64,000 nt of DNA from Lachnospiraceae bacterium (GCA_910576335.1 CAJTIU010000009.1:121886-185885), one strand, 5' to 3'. Counted from the stretch's first letter, positions 25,565-34,080 are shown. Translations and numbers: made by a program. The notes: generated by a model not told the origin, from the letters alone.

Positions 25565-25600
25565 TCATGGGTTTCATGCCTGAATGAAAAAGCATGACTC
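25565..25600. promoter_or_regulatory. Candidate operator, site A
   Basis: An extended palindrome: GTCATG outer arms with CATGAC, and inner TTTCAT-N6-ATGAAA. It shares the core CATGNGTTTCATGN with two sites at 26861-26941. It lies 135 bp before the start of the XRE-GntR regulator, as expected for an autoregulatory operator. A downstream hairpin AGGTCTGC/GCAGACCT (25624-25655) adds structure to the leader. Confidence 0.55.
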
Positions 25601-25733
25601 CCTGATATTAGGGAATACGCCCTGAGGTCTGCTAAGTACTGCTTCGCAGACCTGCTGAATAGTTATACTCACGGCCGATTTATCTGGCGTGCCGTATACC
25701 CAGGCGGTATTGCTTTAAGAAACGGAGAGATAT

Positions 25734-26729
25734 ATGGCAGAATTAAACCCAGTACACAAAAAAGATAATCTTCGCTTGTTAAGGAGGGCGCTCCGTCTTA
25801 CGCAGAAAGAATTTATTGAACGATTCCTTTCTTCTCCGGACGGAAAGCCCATGATGAGTATTGCCACGCTGTCGAATCTGGAATCCAAGGACGGTCCCAG
25901 GCTGAATGAGGTGATACTGGCAGTGTCGGAGAGTCTTGGAATAGATTCCATGCTGTTTTCCATGCCTTCGGAGGAATTCGCAGAGAAGATCTATATTCTT
26001 CTCCCTGAGGATGCTGGCAGGGCTATGAAAAAAAACAGCGCAAAAAAAGGAAACATCAGTCAGCTTTTGAACCGGCTTACGATGTATTTTGCCGAACAGA
26101 TTTTTGAAAAGCGGCTGAAAAAAGGTGACAAGATCGAGTCAGACAGGGTGCTTGCCGCAAAGCTTGGCGTAGGACGTTCTGCAATCAGGGAGGCGCTTAA
26201 GGTGCTGGATGTACTGGGGATGATTGATATCCGTCCCGGACAGGGGACGTACATCAGCAATAATGAGACAAATTTCTTCATTATTCCGTTGTCCTGGTCA
26301 CTGTTCCTGAATGGAAGCCAGATTGATAATATTGTAGAGGTGCGTAATATTCTGGAGGTGAGGGCGGCATATCTTGCGGCAGAACGTATGGATGAGGAGT
26401 GCCTGGGAAAGCTTTATGATATATCGCACAGGATCCATACGGCTTATGTCAGAAGAGATTTTAAAGATTTTCTGGATGCAGATCTGGAATTCCATATCTG
26501 CATTGCTGAATCGTCAGGAAACCAGGTGATCTACAGTATGATTCAGACGATAAGCAATCTTATGAGACATGTCAGCGGTAGCGGCATGGTTGATGAAAAA
26601 CAACTCCAGGAGATTCATGAAGAGCATCAGAAAATTTATGGCCTGATTCTGGCTGGTGACAGCAGCAAAGCCATGAAAGCGATGAAGGAACACCTTGATA
26701 AATCTACCTGCCGTTATAACTACAGATAG
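25734..26729 (+). CDS. XRE-GntR (FadR-type) hybrid transcription regulator
   Basis: 331 residues with three parts. Residues 8-75 look like a Cro/CI-type helix-turn-helix (LRRALRLTQKEFIERFL, MSIATLSNLESKDGPRLNEV). Residues 105-175 are a GntR winged helix (KKGDKIESDRVLAAKLGVGR, IRPGQGTYISNN). Residues 185-325 are an FCD ligand domain with metal-type residues in DLEFHICIAESSGN and the later HEEHQKI. GntR-FCD proteins usually repress catabolic operons until a carboxylate inducer binds, so allantoate or a pathway acid is a reasonable effector. The extra DNA-binding domain suggests recognition of a compound operator. AACGGAGAG precedes ATG; a strong terminator follows. Confidence 0.88.
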   Translation: MAELNPVHKKDNLRLLRRALRLTQKEFIERFLSSPDGKPMMSIATLSNLESKDGPRLNEVILAVSESLGIDSMLFSMPSEEFAEKIYILLPEDAGRAMKKNSAKKGNISQLLNRLTMYFAEQIFEKRLKKGDKIESDRVLAAKLGVGRSAIREALKVLDVLGMIDIRPGQGTYISNNETNFFIIPLSWSLFLNGSQIDNIVEVRNILEVRAAYLAAERMDEECLGKLYDISHRIHTAYVRRDFKDFLDADLEFHICIAESSGNQVIYSMIQTISNLMRHVSGSGMVDEKQLQEIHEEHQKIYGLILAGDSSKAMKAMKEHLDKSTCRYNYR

Positions 26730-26733
26730 AAAA

Positions 26734-26811
26734 AGAACCTTTCTGGTTACTGTGAACGGAGTGAACAGTAACCCTTTCTGAACGAAAAAATCAGAAAGGT
26801 TCTTTTTTTCT
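26734..26811 (+). terminator. Branched terminator after regulator gene
   Basis: AGAACCTTTCTG (26734-26745) pairs with CAGAAAGGTTCT (26792-26803) followed by seven T's. Inside is a second hairpin, GGTTACTGT with ACAGTAACC, giving a three-way junction. Confidence 0.85.
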
Positions 26812-26835
26812 ATATCAAAATATCCGGAGATGCGT

Positions 26836-26941
26836 TATAATATGATCAGGAATAAAAGGTTCATGTGTTTCATGTATATGAAATGGCATGATACAGGCGT
26901 CAAAAGGACATGTGTTTCATGCCTGCATGAAACGGCATGAC
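26836..26941 (+). promoter_or_regulatory. Promoter with two operator palindromes (sites B, C)
   Basis: TATAAT at 26836-26841, then site B (26861-26891) and site C (26909-26941). Both read CATGTGTTTCATGN, ATGAAA, GGCATGA. They match site A before the XRE-GntR gene. Lying 20-100 bp downstream of the -10, they would block elongation or initiation, implying repression of the 26964 gene set by the same regulator. Confidence 0.55.
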
Positions 26942-26963
26942 ATAGTATAAGGGAGGGATTCAT

Positions 26964-27584
26964 ATGATGAAGAACAGAGTTGTTACCATTGGGCGCGAGT
27001 TTGGAAGCGGCGGTCATGAGATCGGGAATCTTCTGGCAACCCGGCTGAACATTCCGCTTTATGACAACAATCTTGTACGCATGGTTGCAAAAAAGCTGGA
27101 TATTACAGAGGCAACGGCACAGGCAGTGGATGAGACAACGTTAAATGGCTTCCTGAAGGGGTTTGTACTCTCACCGCTCGAATATTCGGCTTCCATGAGG
27201 AATGAGGAGAATACGAGGCCATTAAGCGATCAAGTGTATGAGCTTCAGTCAGAGATCATACGGAAGCTGGCTATGAGAGGGCCCTGTGTATTTGTGGGAA
27301 GATGTGCGGATTTTGTTCTGATGGACTGTGCAGAATGTATCAATATCTTTATCTGTGCAGATATTGACGACAGGATCCGCCGGATTGCGAAGAGGTATGA
27401 CCTGTCGGAAAAGAAGGCGGCAGATAAGATTAAGAAGATGGACCGGGAAAGAAGATATTATTACGAATCCAGAACAGGGCTTTACTGGGGAGACATTGAT
27501 TCCCATGAGATGCTCTTTAATGTCAGCCGCCTTGGGGTGGAGCGTACAGTTGACATATTAGAAGCAATCTACAGGATGAAATGA
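26964..27584 (+). CDS. Cytidylate kinase-like protein
   Basis: 206 residues. It begins MMKNRVVTIGREFGSGGHEIG, a P-loop-like GxxGSGG motif near residue 12, followed by an NMP-kinase-type helical lid (KRYDLSEKKAADKIKKMDRE) and GPCVFVGRCADFVL in the core. This is the AAA/cytidylate kinase-like family (PF13189 type) found widely in Clostridia, separate from true Cmk. Substrate unknown; a nucleotide or small-molecule kinase. It follows two operator palindromes shared with the ureide regulator. AGGGAGG lies upstream, and the adjacent ATG at 26967 is an alternative start. Confidence 0.82.
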   Translation: MMKNRVVTIGREFGSGGHEIGNLLATRLNIPLYDNNLVRMVAKKLDITEATAQAVDETTLNGFLKGFVLSPLEYSASMRNEENTRPLSDQVYELQSEIIRKLAMRGPCVFVGRCADFVLMDCAECINIFICADIDDRIRRIAKRYDLSEKKAADKIKKMDRERRYYYESRTGLYWGDIDSHEMLFNVSRLGVERTVDILEAIYRMK

Positions 27585-27587
27585 TAC

Positions 27588-27613
27588 AAGCGTCAAAATA
27601 CTTTTTGACGCTT
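27588..27613. repeat. Hairpin between kinase-like and desulfidase genes
   Basis: AAGCGTCAAAA pairs with TTTTTGACGCTT around a 3-base loop, right after the stop at 27584. It could be a weak terminator or a processing hairpin within the operon. Confidence 0.5.
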
Positions 27614-27658
27614 ACATCATGTAAGTATGAATGGTATTGGCTGGGAGGAGAACTGCAG

Positions 27659-28936
27659 ATGAAGAGTCATGAGGAAAACTATCAGAAGTATGTAAAGATC
27701 CTTGAGGAGGAGCTGGTTCCGGCCATGGGGTGCACGGAGCCGATTGCCCTTGCATATGCGGCGGCGAAGGCAAGGGAGGTACTGGGCTGTATGCCGGACC
27801 GGGTATATGTGGAGGCAAGCGGAAGCATTATTAAGAATGTAAAGAGTGTGATTGTACCAAACACGGATTTTCTAAAAGGGATTCCCGCAGCTGCAGCCGC
27901 AGGGATTGTGGCAGGAAAAGCGGAGAAGGAGCTGGAGGTGATCGCAGAGGTATCGGAGGATGAGATACACCGTATGAGGGAGTTTCTGGAACATACAGAG
28001 ATTGCTGTAGAGCATATTGACAATGGGATTACATTTGATATCATTATTACCGTTTACAGGGGAGAGGACTATGCAAAGGTCCGGATTGCGAATTATCACA
28101 CGAACATTGTTCTGGCAGAGAAGAACGGAGAAATTCTCCATGAAACTCTGGTCCAGGGCGAGAGCGAGGAAGGGCTTACGGACCGGAGCATCCTGAATAT
28201 GAAGGATATCTGGGAATTTTCACAGATTGTGGACGTGGCAGATGTAAAAGAGGTTCTTGACCGTCAGATTGCATATAATACTGCTATTTCCGAGGAAGGC
28301 TTAAAGGGGAATTACGGAGCTAATATCGGGAGTGTTCTTCTTGATACATACGGGGAGGATGTAAGAACCAGGGCAAAGGCGAAGGCGGCCGCAGGGTCAG
28401 ATGCCAGGATGAATGGCTGTGAGCTTCCGGTGATTATTAATTCTGGCAGCGGCAATCAGGGAATTACCTGCTCCGTGCCAGTGTTGGAATATGCAAAGGA
28501 ATATCAGGTTCCGGAGGAGAAGATGTACCGTGCGCTTGCGCTCTCGAATCTGGTGGCGATCCATCAGAAGACAGGGATTGGAAGACTGTCTGCTTACTGC
28601 GGTGCAGTGAGTGCAGGAGCGGCTGCAGGCGCGGGGATTGCGTATCTGTGCGGCGGCGGATACGAGGAGATTATCCATACTGTTGTAAATGCACTGGCCA
28701 TTGTCTCCGGAATTGTGTGTGACGGAGCAAAGGCATCGTGTGCGGCAAAGATTGCTTCGTCGGTTGATGCAGGTATTCTTGGGTATAATATGTATATCAG
28801 GGGACAGGAATTCCGCGGCGGTGATGGGATTGTGACCCGCGGGGTAGAGGCAACAATCCGCAATGTGGGAAGACTTGGAAAAGAAGGAATGAAAGAGACG
28901 AACGAAGAGATTATTAAGATTATGATTGACGGCTAG
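27659..28936 (+). CDS. L-cysteine desulfidase family protein (UPF0597/YhaM)
   Basis: 425 residues from ATG 27659 (GGGAGGAG upstream); the 27581 start is an artefact of an open frame. It matches the UPF0597/YhaM (CyuA) family: ELVPAMGCTEPIALAYAAAK at the N-terminus, VEASGSIIKNVKSVIVPN, VIINSGSGNQGITCSVPV about 275, and GIVCDGAKASCAAKI about 375. The conserved cysteines are those thought to hold an iron-sulfur cluster in the archaeal cysteine desulfidase, which splits L-cysteine to pyruvate, ammonia and sulfide. Cytoplasmic. Related to serine dehydratase alpha chains, so serine is an alternative substrate. The next gene is a metal permease. Confidence 0.88.
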   Translation: MKSHEENYQKYVKILEEELVPAMGCTEPIALAYAAAKAREVLGCMPDRVYVEASGSIIKNVKSVIVPNTDFLKGIPAAAAAGIVAGKAEKELEVIAEVSEDEIHRMREFLEHTEIAVEHIDNGITFDIIITVYRGEDYAKVRIANYHTNIVLAEKNGEILHETLVQGESEEGLTDRSILNMKDIWEFSQIVDVADVKEVLDRQIAYNTAISEEGLKGNYGANIGSVLLDTYGEDVRTRAKAKAAAGSDARMNGCELPVIINSGSGNQGITCSVPVLEYAKEYQVPEEKMYRALALSNLVAIHQKTGIGRLSAYCGAVSAGAAAGAGIAYLCGGGYEEIIHTVVNALAIVSGIVCDGAKASCAAKIASSVDAGILGYNMYIRGQEFRGGDGIVTRGVEATIRNVGRLGKEGMKETNEEIIKIMIDG

Positions 28937-28952
28937 CAGGTGATCAGACTCT

Positions 28953-29789
28953 ATGAAGGATATTTTTATGGACGCGGGAGCGGATGTCTTAAGGATGCTC
29001 CCGTTCCTGTTTGCGGCGTATCTTATGATTGAGGCGCTGGAACACTACTCGACAGGATTTACAGAAAAATTATTAAAAAAGATGGGAAGTGCCGGGCCTC
29101 TTGCAGGAGCGGCGGCGGGATGTGTGCCCCAGTGCGGATTTTCAGTTATGGCTGCAAATCTATACGCAGGAGGAGTGATCTCCGTGGGAACACTTCTGTC
29201 TGTTTTTATCGCCACATCAGATGAGGCGGTTCTGATTATGCTGGGACATCCGGGACAGGGAAAAGAGATCCTCACACTTCTTGGGACAAAGGTACTTATT
29301 GCAGTGTCAGCGGGCTATGGGGCGGATTTCTTTTTCAGTACCTGTATTTCTGAGCATAAGGAAAGCGGAAATCTGTGTGAGCACTGTGGATGCCATGAGC
29401 ATAATGCAGGAATTCTGAAACCGGCACTTAAGCATACGGCGAAGATTTTTCTGTATCTGTTCTTTTTTACAGTGATACTTGACTTTGTCATTGAAACGGC
29501 AGGGGTAGAACGGCTTTCGGCATATCTTTTGGGGGATACATGGCTTCAGCCGGCGGCTGCGGCTCTCATCGGACTGCTCCCCAACTGTGCAGCTTCTGTC
29601 ATGCTGACAGAACTGTATCTGAATGGAGCGCTGTCCTTTGGGTCAGTGACGGCCGGTCTCTGCACTGGAGCAGGAGCCGGCCTGATTGTGCTATTTAAAA
29701 TGAACCGGAGCCGGCGTGAGAATCTGAAGATTCTGGCAAGCCTGTATGGAATCGGAGTTCTTGCGGGAGTACTGATCAATCTCCTGTAA
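28953..29789 (+). CDS. Putative heavy-metal/manganese permease (ArsP_2-like)
   Basis: 278 residues, about eight to ten hydrophobic segments. Two inverted halves each carry a conserved loop: AAGCVPQCGFSVMAANLYAG (about 55) and IGLLPNCAASVMLTELYLNG (about 207). The cytoplasmic middle is His/Cys-rich (LCEHCGCHEHN, about 142-152), a likely metal-binding loop. This is the putative 10-TM heavy-metal exporter family (PF11449), annotated as arsenic efflux or manganese transporter. It begins 16 bases after the desulfidase stop; export of a metal or metalloid linked to sulfide release is only a suggestion. Confidence 0.8.
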   Translation: MKDIFMDAGADVLRMLPFLFAAYLMIEALEHYSTGFTEKLLKKMGSAGPLAGAAAGCVPQCGFSVMAANLYAGGVISVGTLLSVFIATSDEAVLIMLGHPGQGKEILTLLGTKVLIAVSAGYGADFFFSTCISEHKESGNLCEHCGCHEHNAGILKPALKHTAKIFLYLFFFTVILDFVIETAGVERLSAYLLGDTWLQPAAAALIGLLPNCAASVMLTELYLNGALSFGSVTAGLCTGAGAGLIVLFKMNRSRRENLKILASLYGIGVLAGVLINLL

Positions 29790-29816
29790 TTGTTCCGTAC
29801 CTGTAGCTGTTAGGCA

Positions 29817-29841
29817 GGTCTGTGCATTTACTGCACAGACC
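29817..29841. terminator. Hairpin after metal permease
   Basis: GGTCTGTGC, 7-base loop, GCACAGACC. A perfect 9-bp stem between convergent genes without a clear T-run, so termination would be weak or Rho-assisted. Confidence 0.45.
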
Positions 29842-29866
29842 GTAAGAAAGTGACTGCCGGCTGCCT

Positions 29867-30514
29867 TTACTTTTCTTTTTCACCGTCTTTTTTGTGGGGC
29901 TGCCTCCAGATAAAGAAGATGCCAAGCCCGCCTATGAGATAGAGAATATTGACAAGTATTGCCGGATTCTCCTTCAGGAACCATACGATCAGTACAATTG
30001 CCGTCAGTGCGGCCAGGATCTCAAGGGCAGTAAGAAAGCGTTTTTCCCGCCGTTCCTTAAATGCAAGGAGACGATCTTCGCGTGAACCTTCAAGATATTC
30101 GGTAATGTGCTCCCCGGTAATTCTTCCGGCAACCTGCTCGGAAGGAGAAAAAGAACGAAAATGCTCCAGTATTTCAGCATACAGATCTTCATATGCATCC
30201 TCATATGCCTGCTGGCTATAACCCCTGGCGGGTACTTCTGGTTCAGTATTTGCACTGTCCTTTCCGGCTTCTTTTTCTACGCTCTCTTTTCTTATACTCT
30301 CTTTTTCCATGCTCTCTTTTTCTGCGATCTTATTTTCTGCGATTTCCTTTTCTGCTAGTACATCTTCTGTGTTTTTTACTGCCGGGATTTTCCTTTCTGC
30401 GGATTCCGCCGCTGTGGTTTCTCTCTCTGCGGATTCCTTTGCGATGTCCGTATTTTCAGGCCAGGTATCTGGCAGGGACGCCTTTTGCTCCTCTGTTTTT
30501 TCTTCGGTTGCCAT
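29867..30514 (-). CDS. Membrane protein with Glu/Lys repeat N-terminus
   Basis: 215 residues when started at ATG 30514, which has AGGAGG 7 bases upstream; the frame back to 30607 lacks a start signal. Residues 1-105 are low-complexity with short repeats of the form AEKE-IAENK-IAEKES-MEKES, likely a disordered or single-helix charged rod. Residues 110-165 are soluble (YSQQAYEDAYEDLYAEILEH). The C-terminus carries two hydrophobic helices (about 166-184 and 189-205) and a KKDGEKEK tail. Function unknown; convergent with the metal permease. Confidence 0.75.
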   Translation of the reverse strand: MATEEKTEEQKASLPDTWPENTDIAKESAERETTAAESAERKIPAVKNTEDVLAEKEIAENKIAEKESMEKESIRKESVEKEAGKDSANTEPEVPARGYSQQAYEDAYEDLYAEILEHFRSFSPSEQVAGRITGEHITEYLEGSREDRLLAFKERREKRFLTALEILAALTAIVLIVWFLKENPAILVNILYLIGGLGIFFIWRQPHKKDGEKEK

Positions 30515-30621
30515 GTTATGTACCTCCTTATTAATTCTCTCTGTAGGTCTATCATAGCAGTTTTCACAAGGGATTTCAAATTTTATTAAGAAATATCGAC
30601 AGATCATTCACAAAATAAAAA

Positions 30622-30649
30622 TTGCATTTTTAAAATAATGTGTTATAAT
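30622..30649 (+). promoter_or_regulatory. Sigma-A promoter
   Basis: TTGCAT (30622-30627), 16-bp spacer, TATAAT (30644-30649), followed by a leader of about 85 bases to the start at 30742. Confidence 0.7.
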
Positions 30650-30741
30650 AAATTCTGTTAGCTGTCAGATTGGGAATTGTGAAAAATAAATGACTCATAA
30701 ATTTGTGTTTTGCGGTTTCTAAATATTGAGGAGGAAATATC

Positions 30742-31206
30742 ATGGCAAGAAGAAAAAAGGTAACAACAGAGCAACCCGGAGCTGAAAAAGCGCTATCAGT
30801 GGTTCAGGAGGCTGTAAAGGACTCTGGGAGCAAGGCGGCAGAAGTAGAGACAGCAGAAGTACAGACAGCAAAAGAAGAGCCGGCAGAAACTTCCACACAG
30901 GAAAAAACAGAGAAAGCGCCGAAGGAGAAAAAGCCGTCTTCCAGAGCGGCAGCTTCAAAAAAGGCTGAAGATAAGCAGGCAGCAAAAAAGACTGCAGTGA
31001 AAAAAGAGATAAAGGTAAAGGCAGTAGTTCAGTACCAGGGAAAACAAGTAGAAGAAAAAGAGATCATCGGCAATGTGAAAAAGGCATGGACAAAGACAGG
31101 CGGGAAGGTGAGAGATATCAGGTCCATAGATCTTTACATAAAGCCTGAAGAAGATAAAGTATACTATGTTGTTAACGGTACAGATACAGGAGATGTTGCA
31201 CTTTAA
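30742..31206 (+). CDS. DUF6465-like Lys/Ala-rich protein
   Basis: 154 residues. The N-terminal 95 are Ala/Lys/Glu-rich and disordered (histone H1-like in composition: SSRAAASKKAEDKQAAKKT). The C-terminal 55 form a small beta domain: VKAVVQYQGKQVEEKEI, RDIRSIDLYIKPEEDKVYY and VVNGTDTGDVAL. The C-terminal motif is characteristic of the DUF6465 family of Lachnospiraceae. It may bind nucleic acid through the basic arm; no direct evidence. GAGGAGG lies upstream; a T-rich terminator follows. Confidence 0.85.
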   Translation: MARRKKVTTEQPGAEKALSVVQEAVKDSGSKAAEVETAEVQTAKEEPAETSTQEKTEKAPKEKKPSSRAAASKKAEDKQAAKKTAVKKEIKVKAVVQYQGKQVEEKEIIGNVKKAWTKTGGKVRDIRSIDLYIKPEEDKVYYVVNGTDTGDVAL

Positions 31207-31293
31207 TTCATTCCCGTCATATTCTCATGGAATGCGCTGTCTGGCGTATTCTTCACCAGTGGACGTGGAGTGGACGGCACACATCGTAACAAA

Positions 31294-31330
31294 AGGTCTT
31301 TGTAGATTCATCTATAAAGACTTTTTTTTT
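31294..31330 (+). terminator. Intrinsic terminator
   Basis: GTCTTT, TAGA, loop TTCA, TCTA, AAAGAC, then nine T's. Confidence 0.85.
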
Positions 31331-31520
31331 GCCCCTTTTTTTGTTATAATAGAAAAAGCAGAAGTTCCTTACCTAAGGACAGCTGTTAAGAGGGATATAC
31401 TGAGCGTCAGATCAATCTGGTGCCCGGTACAGCAGGATGCGCACAGCCCCATGCGGAATTACGCCGTTTTGCGGCTGCGGTTTCCGTGAGTATAAATAAG
31501 GGATAAAAGGAGAAGGATAC
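31331..31520 (+). promoter_or_regulatory. Promoter and structured leader of the 31521 gene
   Basis: GTTATAATAG around 31343-31352 gives a good -10. About 165 transcribed bases follow before the start codon, with GC-rich arms (GCGCACAG, CCGCAAAACGG-like pairs around 31439-31485). It may be a regulatory leader, but no riboswitch class is recognised. Confidence 0.35.
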
Positions 31521-32267
31521 ATGAATGAAGTATTGGACTTTGGAAAGACTATCATAGGAGGTGCAGACGGACCGACTTCAGTTTTCCTGGCCGGAAGACT
31601 GGGAATGGGAGTGAAGGCGGCAGCTATTGCAATCGGGCTTCTGCTTTGCTTTTTCGGGCTGAAGCTTACGAGGATTCTGGCAGCGCTTGCCGGGCTTGGG
31701 GCAGGGGGCGCGGCAGGATTTGTTATAACTTTGGCAGCAGGGACGAAGGGAACGGTTTCTCTTGTTATTATACTGGCATGCGGGATCATAGCAGCTCTTT
31801 TGTCACTGTTCCTGTATAAGCCGGGGGCATTTCTTTTGGTATTTTCTCTGGTGATGTCATCGGCAGTATCGATTCTGGGTGTAGCTTCAGGATTTCCGTT
31901 TTCCGTAAGTCTTGGGAGAGACAGCCTGGTTATGGGAGGAATTGTACTTGCGGTTTCTCTTGTTCTGGCCGTACTTGCGGTTATCTTTTCTGAGCCGGTC
32001 ATCATAGTAGCCACTTCTGTTACAGGAGGAATGACAGCGGGACCGGTGATTCTCCTGGCGGCAGGATTAAGCGGGAAGCCCTGGATGAGTTATGCTGCCG
32101 GCGGACTGCTTTTTGTGCTGGGTATGGGGGTGCAGTTTCTGATGCAGTCACGAAAAATCGGCAGGAAGGAAAAGAGCTACGCAGATGAAAAGAGGGAGAA
32201 GGATTCTGTGGAGTCAGAGGTAGAGAAGGCAAGAAACATTCTGAAAGAGGATGAGGAGGAAGAGTAG
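31521..32267 (+). CDS. DUF4203-like membrane protein with GGADGPT motif
   Basis: 248 residues with about seven hydrophobic helices (from 29 to 212) and a charged C-terminal tail (KSYADEKREKDSVESEVEKA). The body, glycine-rich helices with GLGAGGAAGF, resembles DUF4203/TMEM198-type proteins. The N-terminus, TIIGGADGPTSVFLAGRLG (about 9-27), is strikingly like the start of the beta subunit of sodium-pumping decarboxylases, where GGADGPT is a hallmark. Here it is present without the rest of that subunit. Function unknown. AAAGGAGAAGG lies upstream. Confidence 0.75.
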   Translation: MNEVLDFGKTIIGGADGPTSVFLAGRLGMGVKAAAIAIGLLLCFFGLKLTRILAALAGLGAGGAAGFVITLAAGTKGTVSLVIILACGIIAALLSLFLYKPGAFLLVFSLVMSSAVSILGVASGFPFSVSLGRDSLVMGGIVLAVSLVLAVLAVIFSEPVIIVATSVTGGMTAGPVILLAAGLSGKPWMSYAAGGLLFVLGMGVQFLMQSRKIGRKEKSYADEKREKDSVESEVEKARNILKEDEEEE

Positions 32268-32322
32268 AAGCTGCGAGGAGACGGAACATTTATAAACAAA
32301 AGTTTGGAAGGAGAACTTGCTT

Positions 32323-33153
32323 ATGAAGCTTGATATGCATTGCCATGTAAAGGAGGGTTCGCTTGACAGCAAAGTAAGTCTGGAAGAATACATTTCCTGT
32401 CTGAAATCCCAGGGGTTTGACGGGATGCTGGTTACAGACCACGATACCTATAAGGGATACCGCCACTGGAAGTACAGGATGAAGGGAAAGGTTCATGAAG
32501 ACTTTGTTGTGCTAAAAGGGATTGAATATGATACGTGCGATGCAGGGCATATTATCTGCATCATGCCGGAAGGGGTAAAGATGCGGCTGCTGGAGCTCAG
32601 AGGGTTGCCGGCTGCCGTCCTGATTGACTTTGTGCACCGCCATGGGGGAATTCTTGGCCCGGCTCACCCATGCGGGGAAAAATATCTGAGCTTTACGCAT
32701 ACAAAAAGGTATTTTAAGTCGCCGGAGATTATAAAGCGGTTTGACTTTTTTGAGGTGTTTAATGCCTGTGAACCGGCATCGTCTAATGAAGGTGCGGCAA
32801 AGCTTGCGGTAAAATATAAGAAGCCGGGAATCGGAGGAAGTGATGCACACAGGCCGGATTGTGTGGGAAGAGGTTATACTGTCCTGCCTGAGCGGGTGAC
32901 CTGTGAGACAGAGCTGATTGCCCTGATCCGGGGCAAGGCGCAGATTGAGACAGGCGGCATTCTGTATGACAAGACGACAAAGGATAAGATGGGCAAGGCG
33001 AATAAACTCTTAGTCTATTCCTTCTGGTTTTACAATAAGGGAGGGGCACTCCTGAGATGGAGAAAGAGACGGTTAAATGGAGAGATTGAGAACCCGGCGG
33101 ATCCTATTGACCCGATTGAGATCCCTTATCTTAAGAAGGTGAGCGGCAGATAA
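32323..33153 (+). CDS. PHP-domain phosphoesterase-like protein
   Basis: 276 residues from ATG 32323 (GGAAGGAG upstream). PHP metal motifs are present: MHCHVKEGS at the N-terminus (HxH), TDHDTY about 45, LKGIEYDTCDAGHI about 65, a mid His in ILGPAHPCGE, and GGSDAHRPDCVG about 175. The family hydrolyses phosphate esters, including 3',5' nucleoside bisphosphates, with three metals. The C-terminal extension (about 210-276) is basic and aromatic and is not part of the core. Cotranscribed with the next membrane gene (1-base gap). Confidence 0.87.
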   Translation: MKLDMHCHVKEGSLDSKVSLEEYISCLKSQGFDGMLVTDHDTYKGYRHWKYRMKGKVHEDFVVLKGIEYDTCDAGHIICIMPEGVKMRLLELRGLPAAVLIDFVHRHGGILGPAHPCGEKYLSFTHTKRYFKSPEIIKRFDFFEVFNACEPASSNEGAAKLAVKYKKPGIGGSDAHRPDCVGRGYTVLPERVTCETELIALIRGKAQIETGGILYDKTTKDKMGKANKLLVYSFWFYNKGGALLRWRKRRLNGEIENPADPIDPIEIPYLKKVSGR

Positions 33154-33154
33154 T

Positions 33155-34012
33155 ATGCAGATTTATTACTTGATCTTGTATTTTTTTACGTATGGGCTGC
33201 TTGGCTGGTGCACGGAGGTGGCGTATGCGGCGGTCAGGCAGGGAAAGTTTGTGAACAGAGGTTTTTTAAATGGCCCTATTTGTCCCATTTACGGGGTAGG
33301 GGTCAGCGTTGTGATTTATTTTCTCATGCCGCTTTCGGGAAGCCTGGCGCTTCTCTATGCTGCTTCTGCCGTTCTTGTGACAGTATTAGAGGGGATTACA
33401 GGATATCTTATGGAGCGGCTCTTCCATCATAAGTGGTGGGACTATTCCGACCAGCCTCTGAATATAGGAGGATATGTGTGCCTGATCTTTTCCCTTGTGT
33501 GGGGAGTGGCGTGTGTTTTTATTGTGAGGGTATTCCATCCTCTGATACATAAATTGCTTGCGCTGATTCCGTTTGCGGCAGGCGTTGTTCTGTGTGCCGG
33601 GTTAATGGTTGTTCTTTTCGCGGATCTGTATGTGACAGCGTCCGGTATTCTGAAGCTGAACCGGCAGCTTGAAACAATGGAAAGGATCGCGGGAGAGCTT
33701 AAGGAGCTTTCGGATAAGCTCGGAGAGACAATCTATGAGAATGTCATGGAGACGATGGAGATCAGGGAAGAGGGACTTAAGAGAATCAGCGATGCGGCGG
33801 CCGGGCGAAAGGAACGGTTTGAGGAGATTACCTCAGAGCAGAGACAGAGAACCAGGGCGAGGCTTCTGGAACTTCACGAACGCTATGAGGCTGTTTCGAG
33901 AGAACGATCCAGGGTTGCCGGACGTCTTATGAATGCATTTCCGCGTATGGAATCTAGAAGGCATAAGATGCTGCTGGAAGAATTGAAAAAGAGAATGAAA
34001 AACAGGATGTAA
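33155..34012 (+). CDS. Putative ABC transporter permease-type membrane protein (PF06541)
   Basis: 285 residues. The N-terminal half has five hydrophobic helices with the family text FTYGLLGWCTEVAYAAVRQG, FVNRGFLNGPICPIYGVGV and HHKWWDYSDQPLNIGGYVCL, the PF06541 signature (often called putative ABC transporter permease, with no ATPase partner known). The C-terminal 110 residues form a long charged coiled coil ending in ELKKRMKNRM. Its role is unknown. It starts 1 base after the PHP gene and is followed by a clear terminator. Confidence 0.85.
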   Translation: MQIYYLILYFFTYGLLGWCTEVAYAAVRQGKFVNRGFLNGPICPIYGVGVSVVIYFLMPLSGSLALLYAASAVLVTVLEGITGYLMERLFHHKWWDYSDQPLNIGGYVCLIFSLVWGVACVFIVRVFHPLIHKLLALIPFAAGVVLCAGLMVVLFADLYVTASGILKLNRQLETMERIAGELKELSDKLGETIYENVMETMEIREEGLKRISDAAAGRKERFEEITSEQRQRTRARLLELHERYEAVSRERSRVAGRLMNAFPRMESRRHKMLLEELKKRMKNRM

Positions 34013-34018
34013 AAAGGT

Positions 34019-34046
34019 GGCCGATTATAGAATCGGTCATTTTTTG
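34019..34046 (+). terminator. Intrinsic terminator
   Basis: GGCCGATT, loop ATAG, AATCGGTC, A, TTTTTT just after the stop of the PF06541 gene. Confidence 0.85.
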
Positions 34047-34080
34047 TGTTTTTTTGTGCAATATTTCGGAGTGGAAAAGA

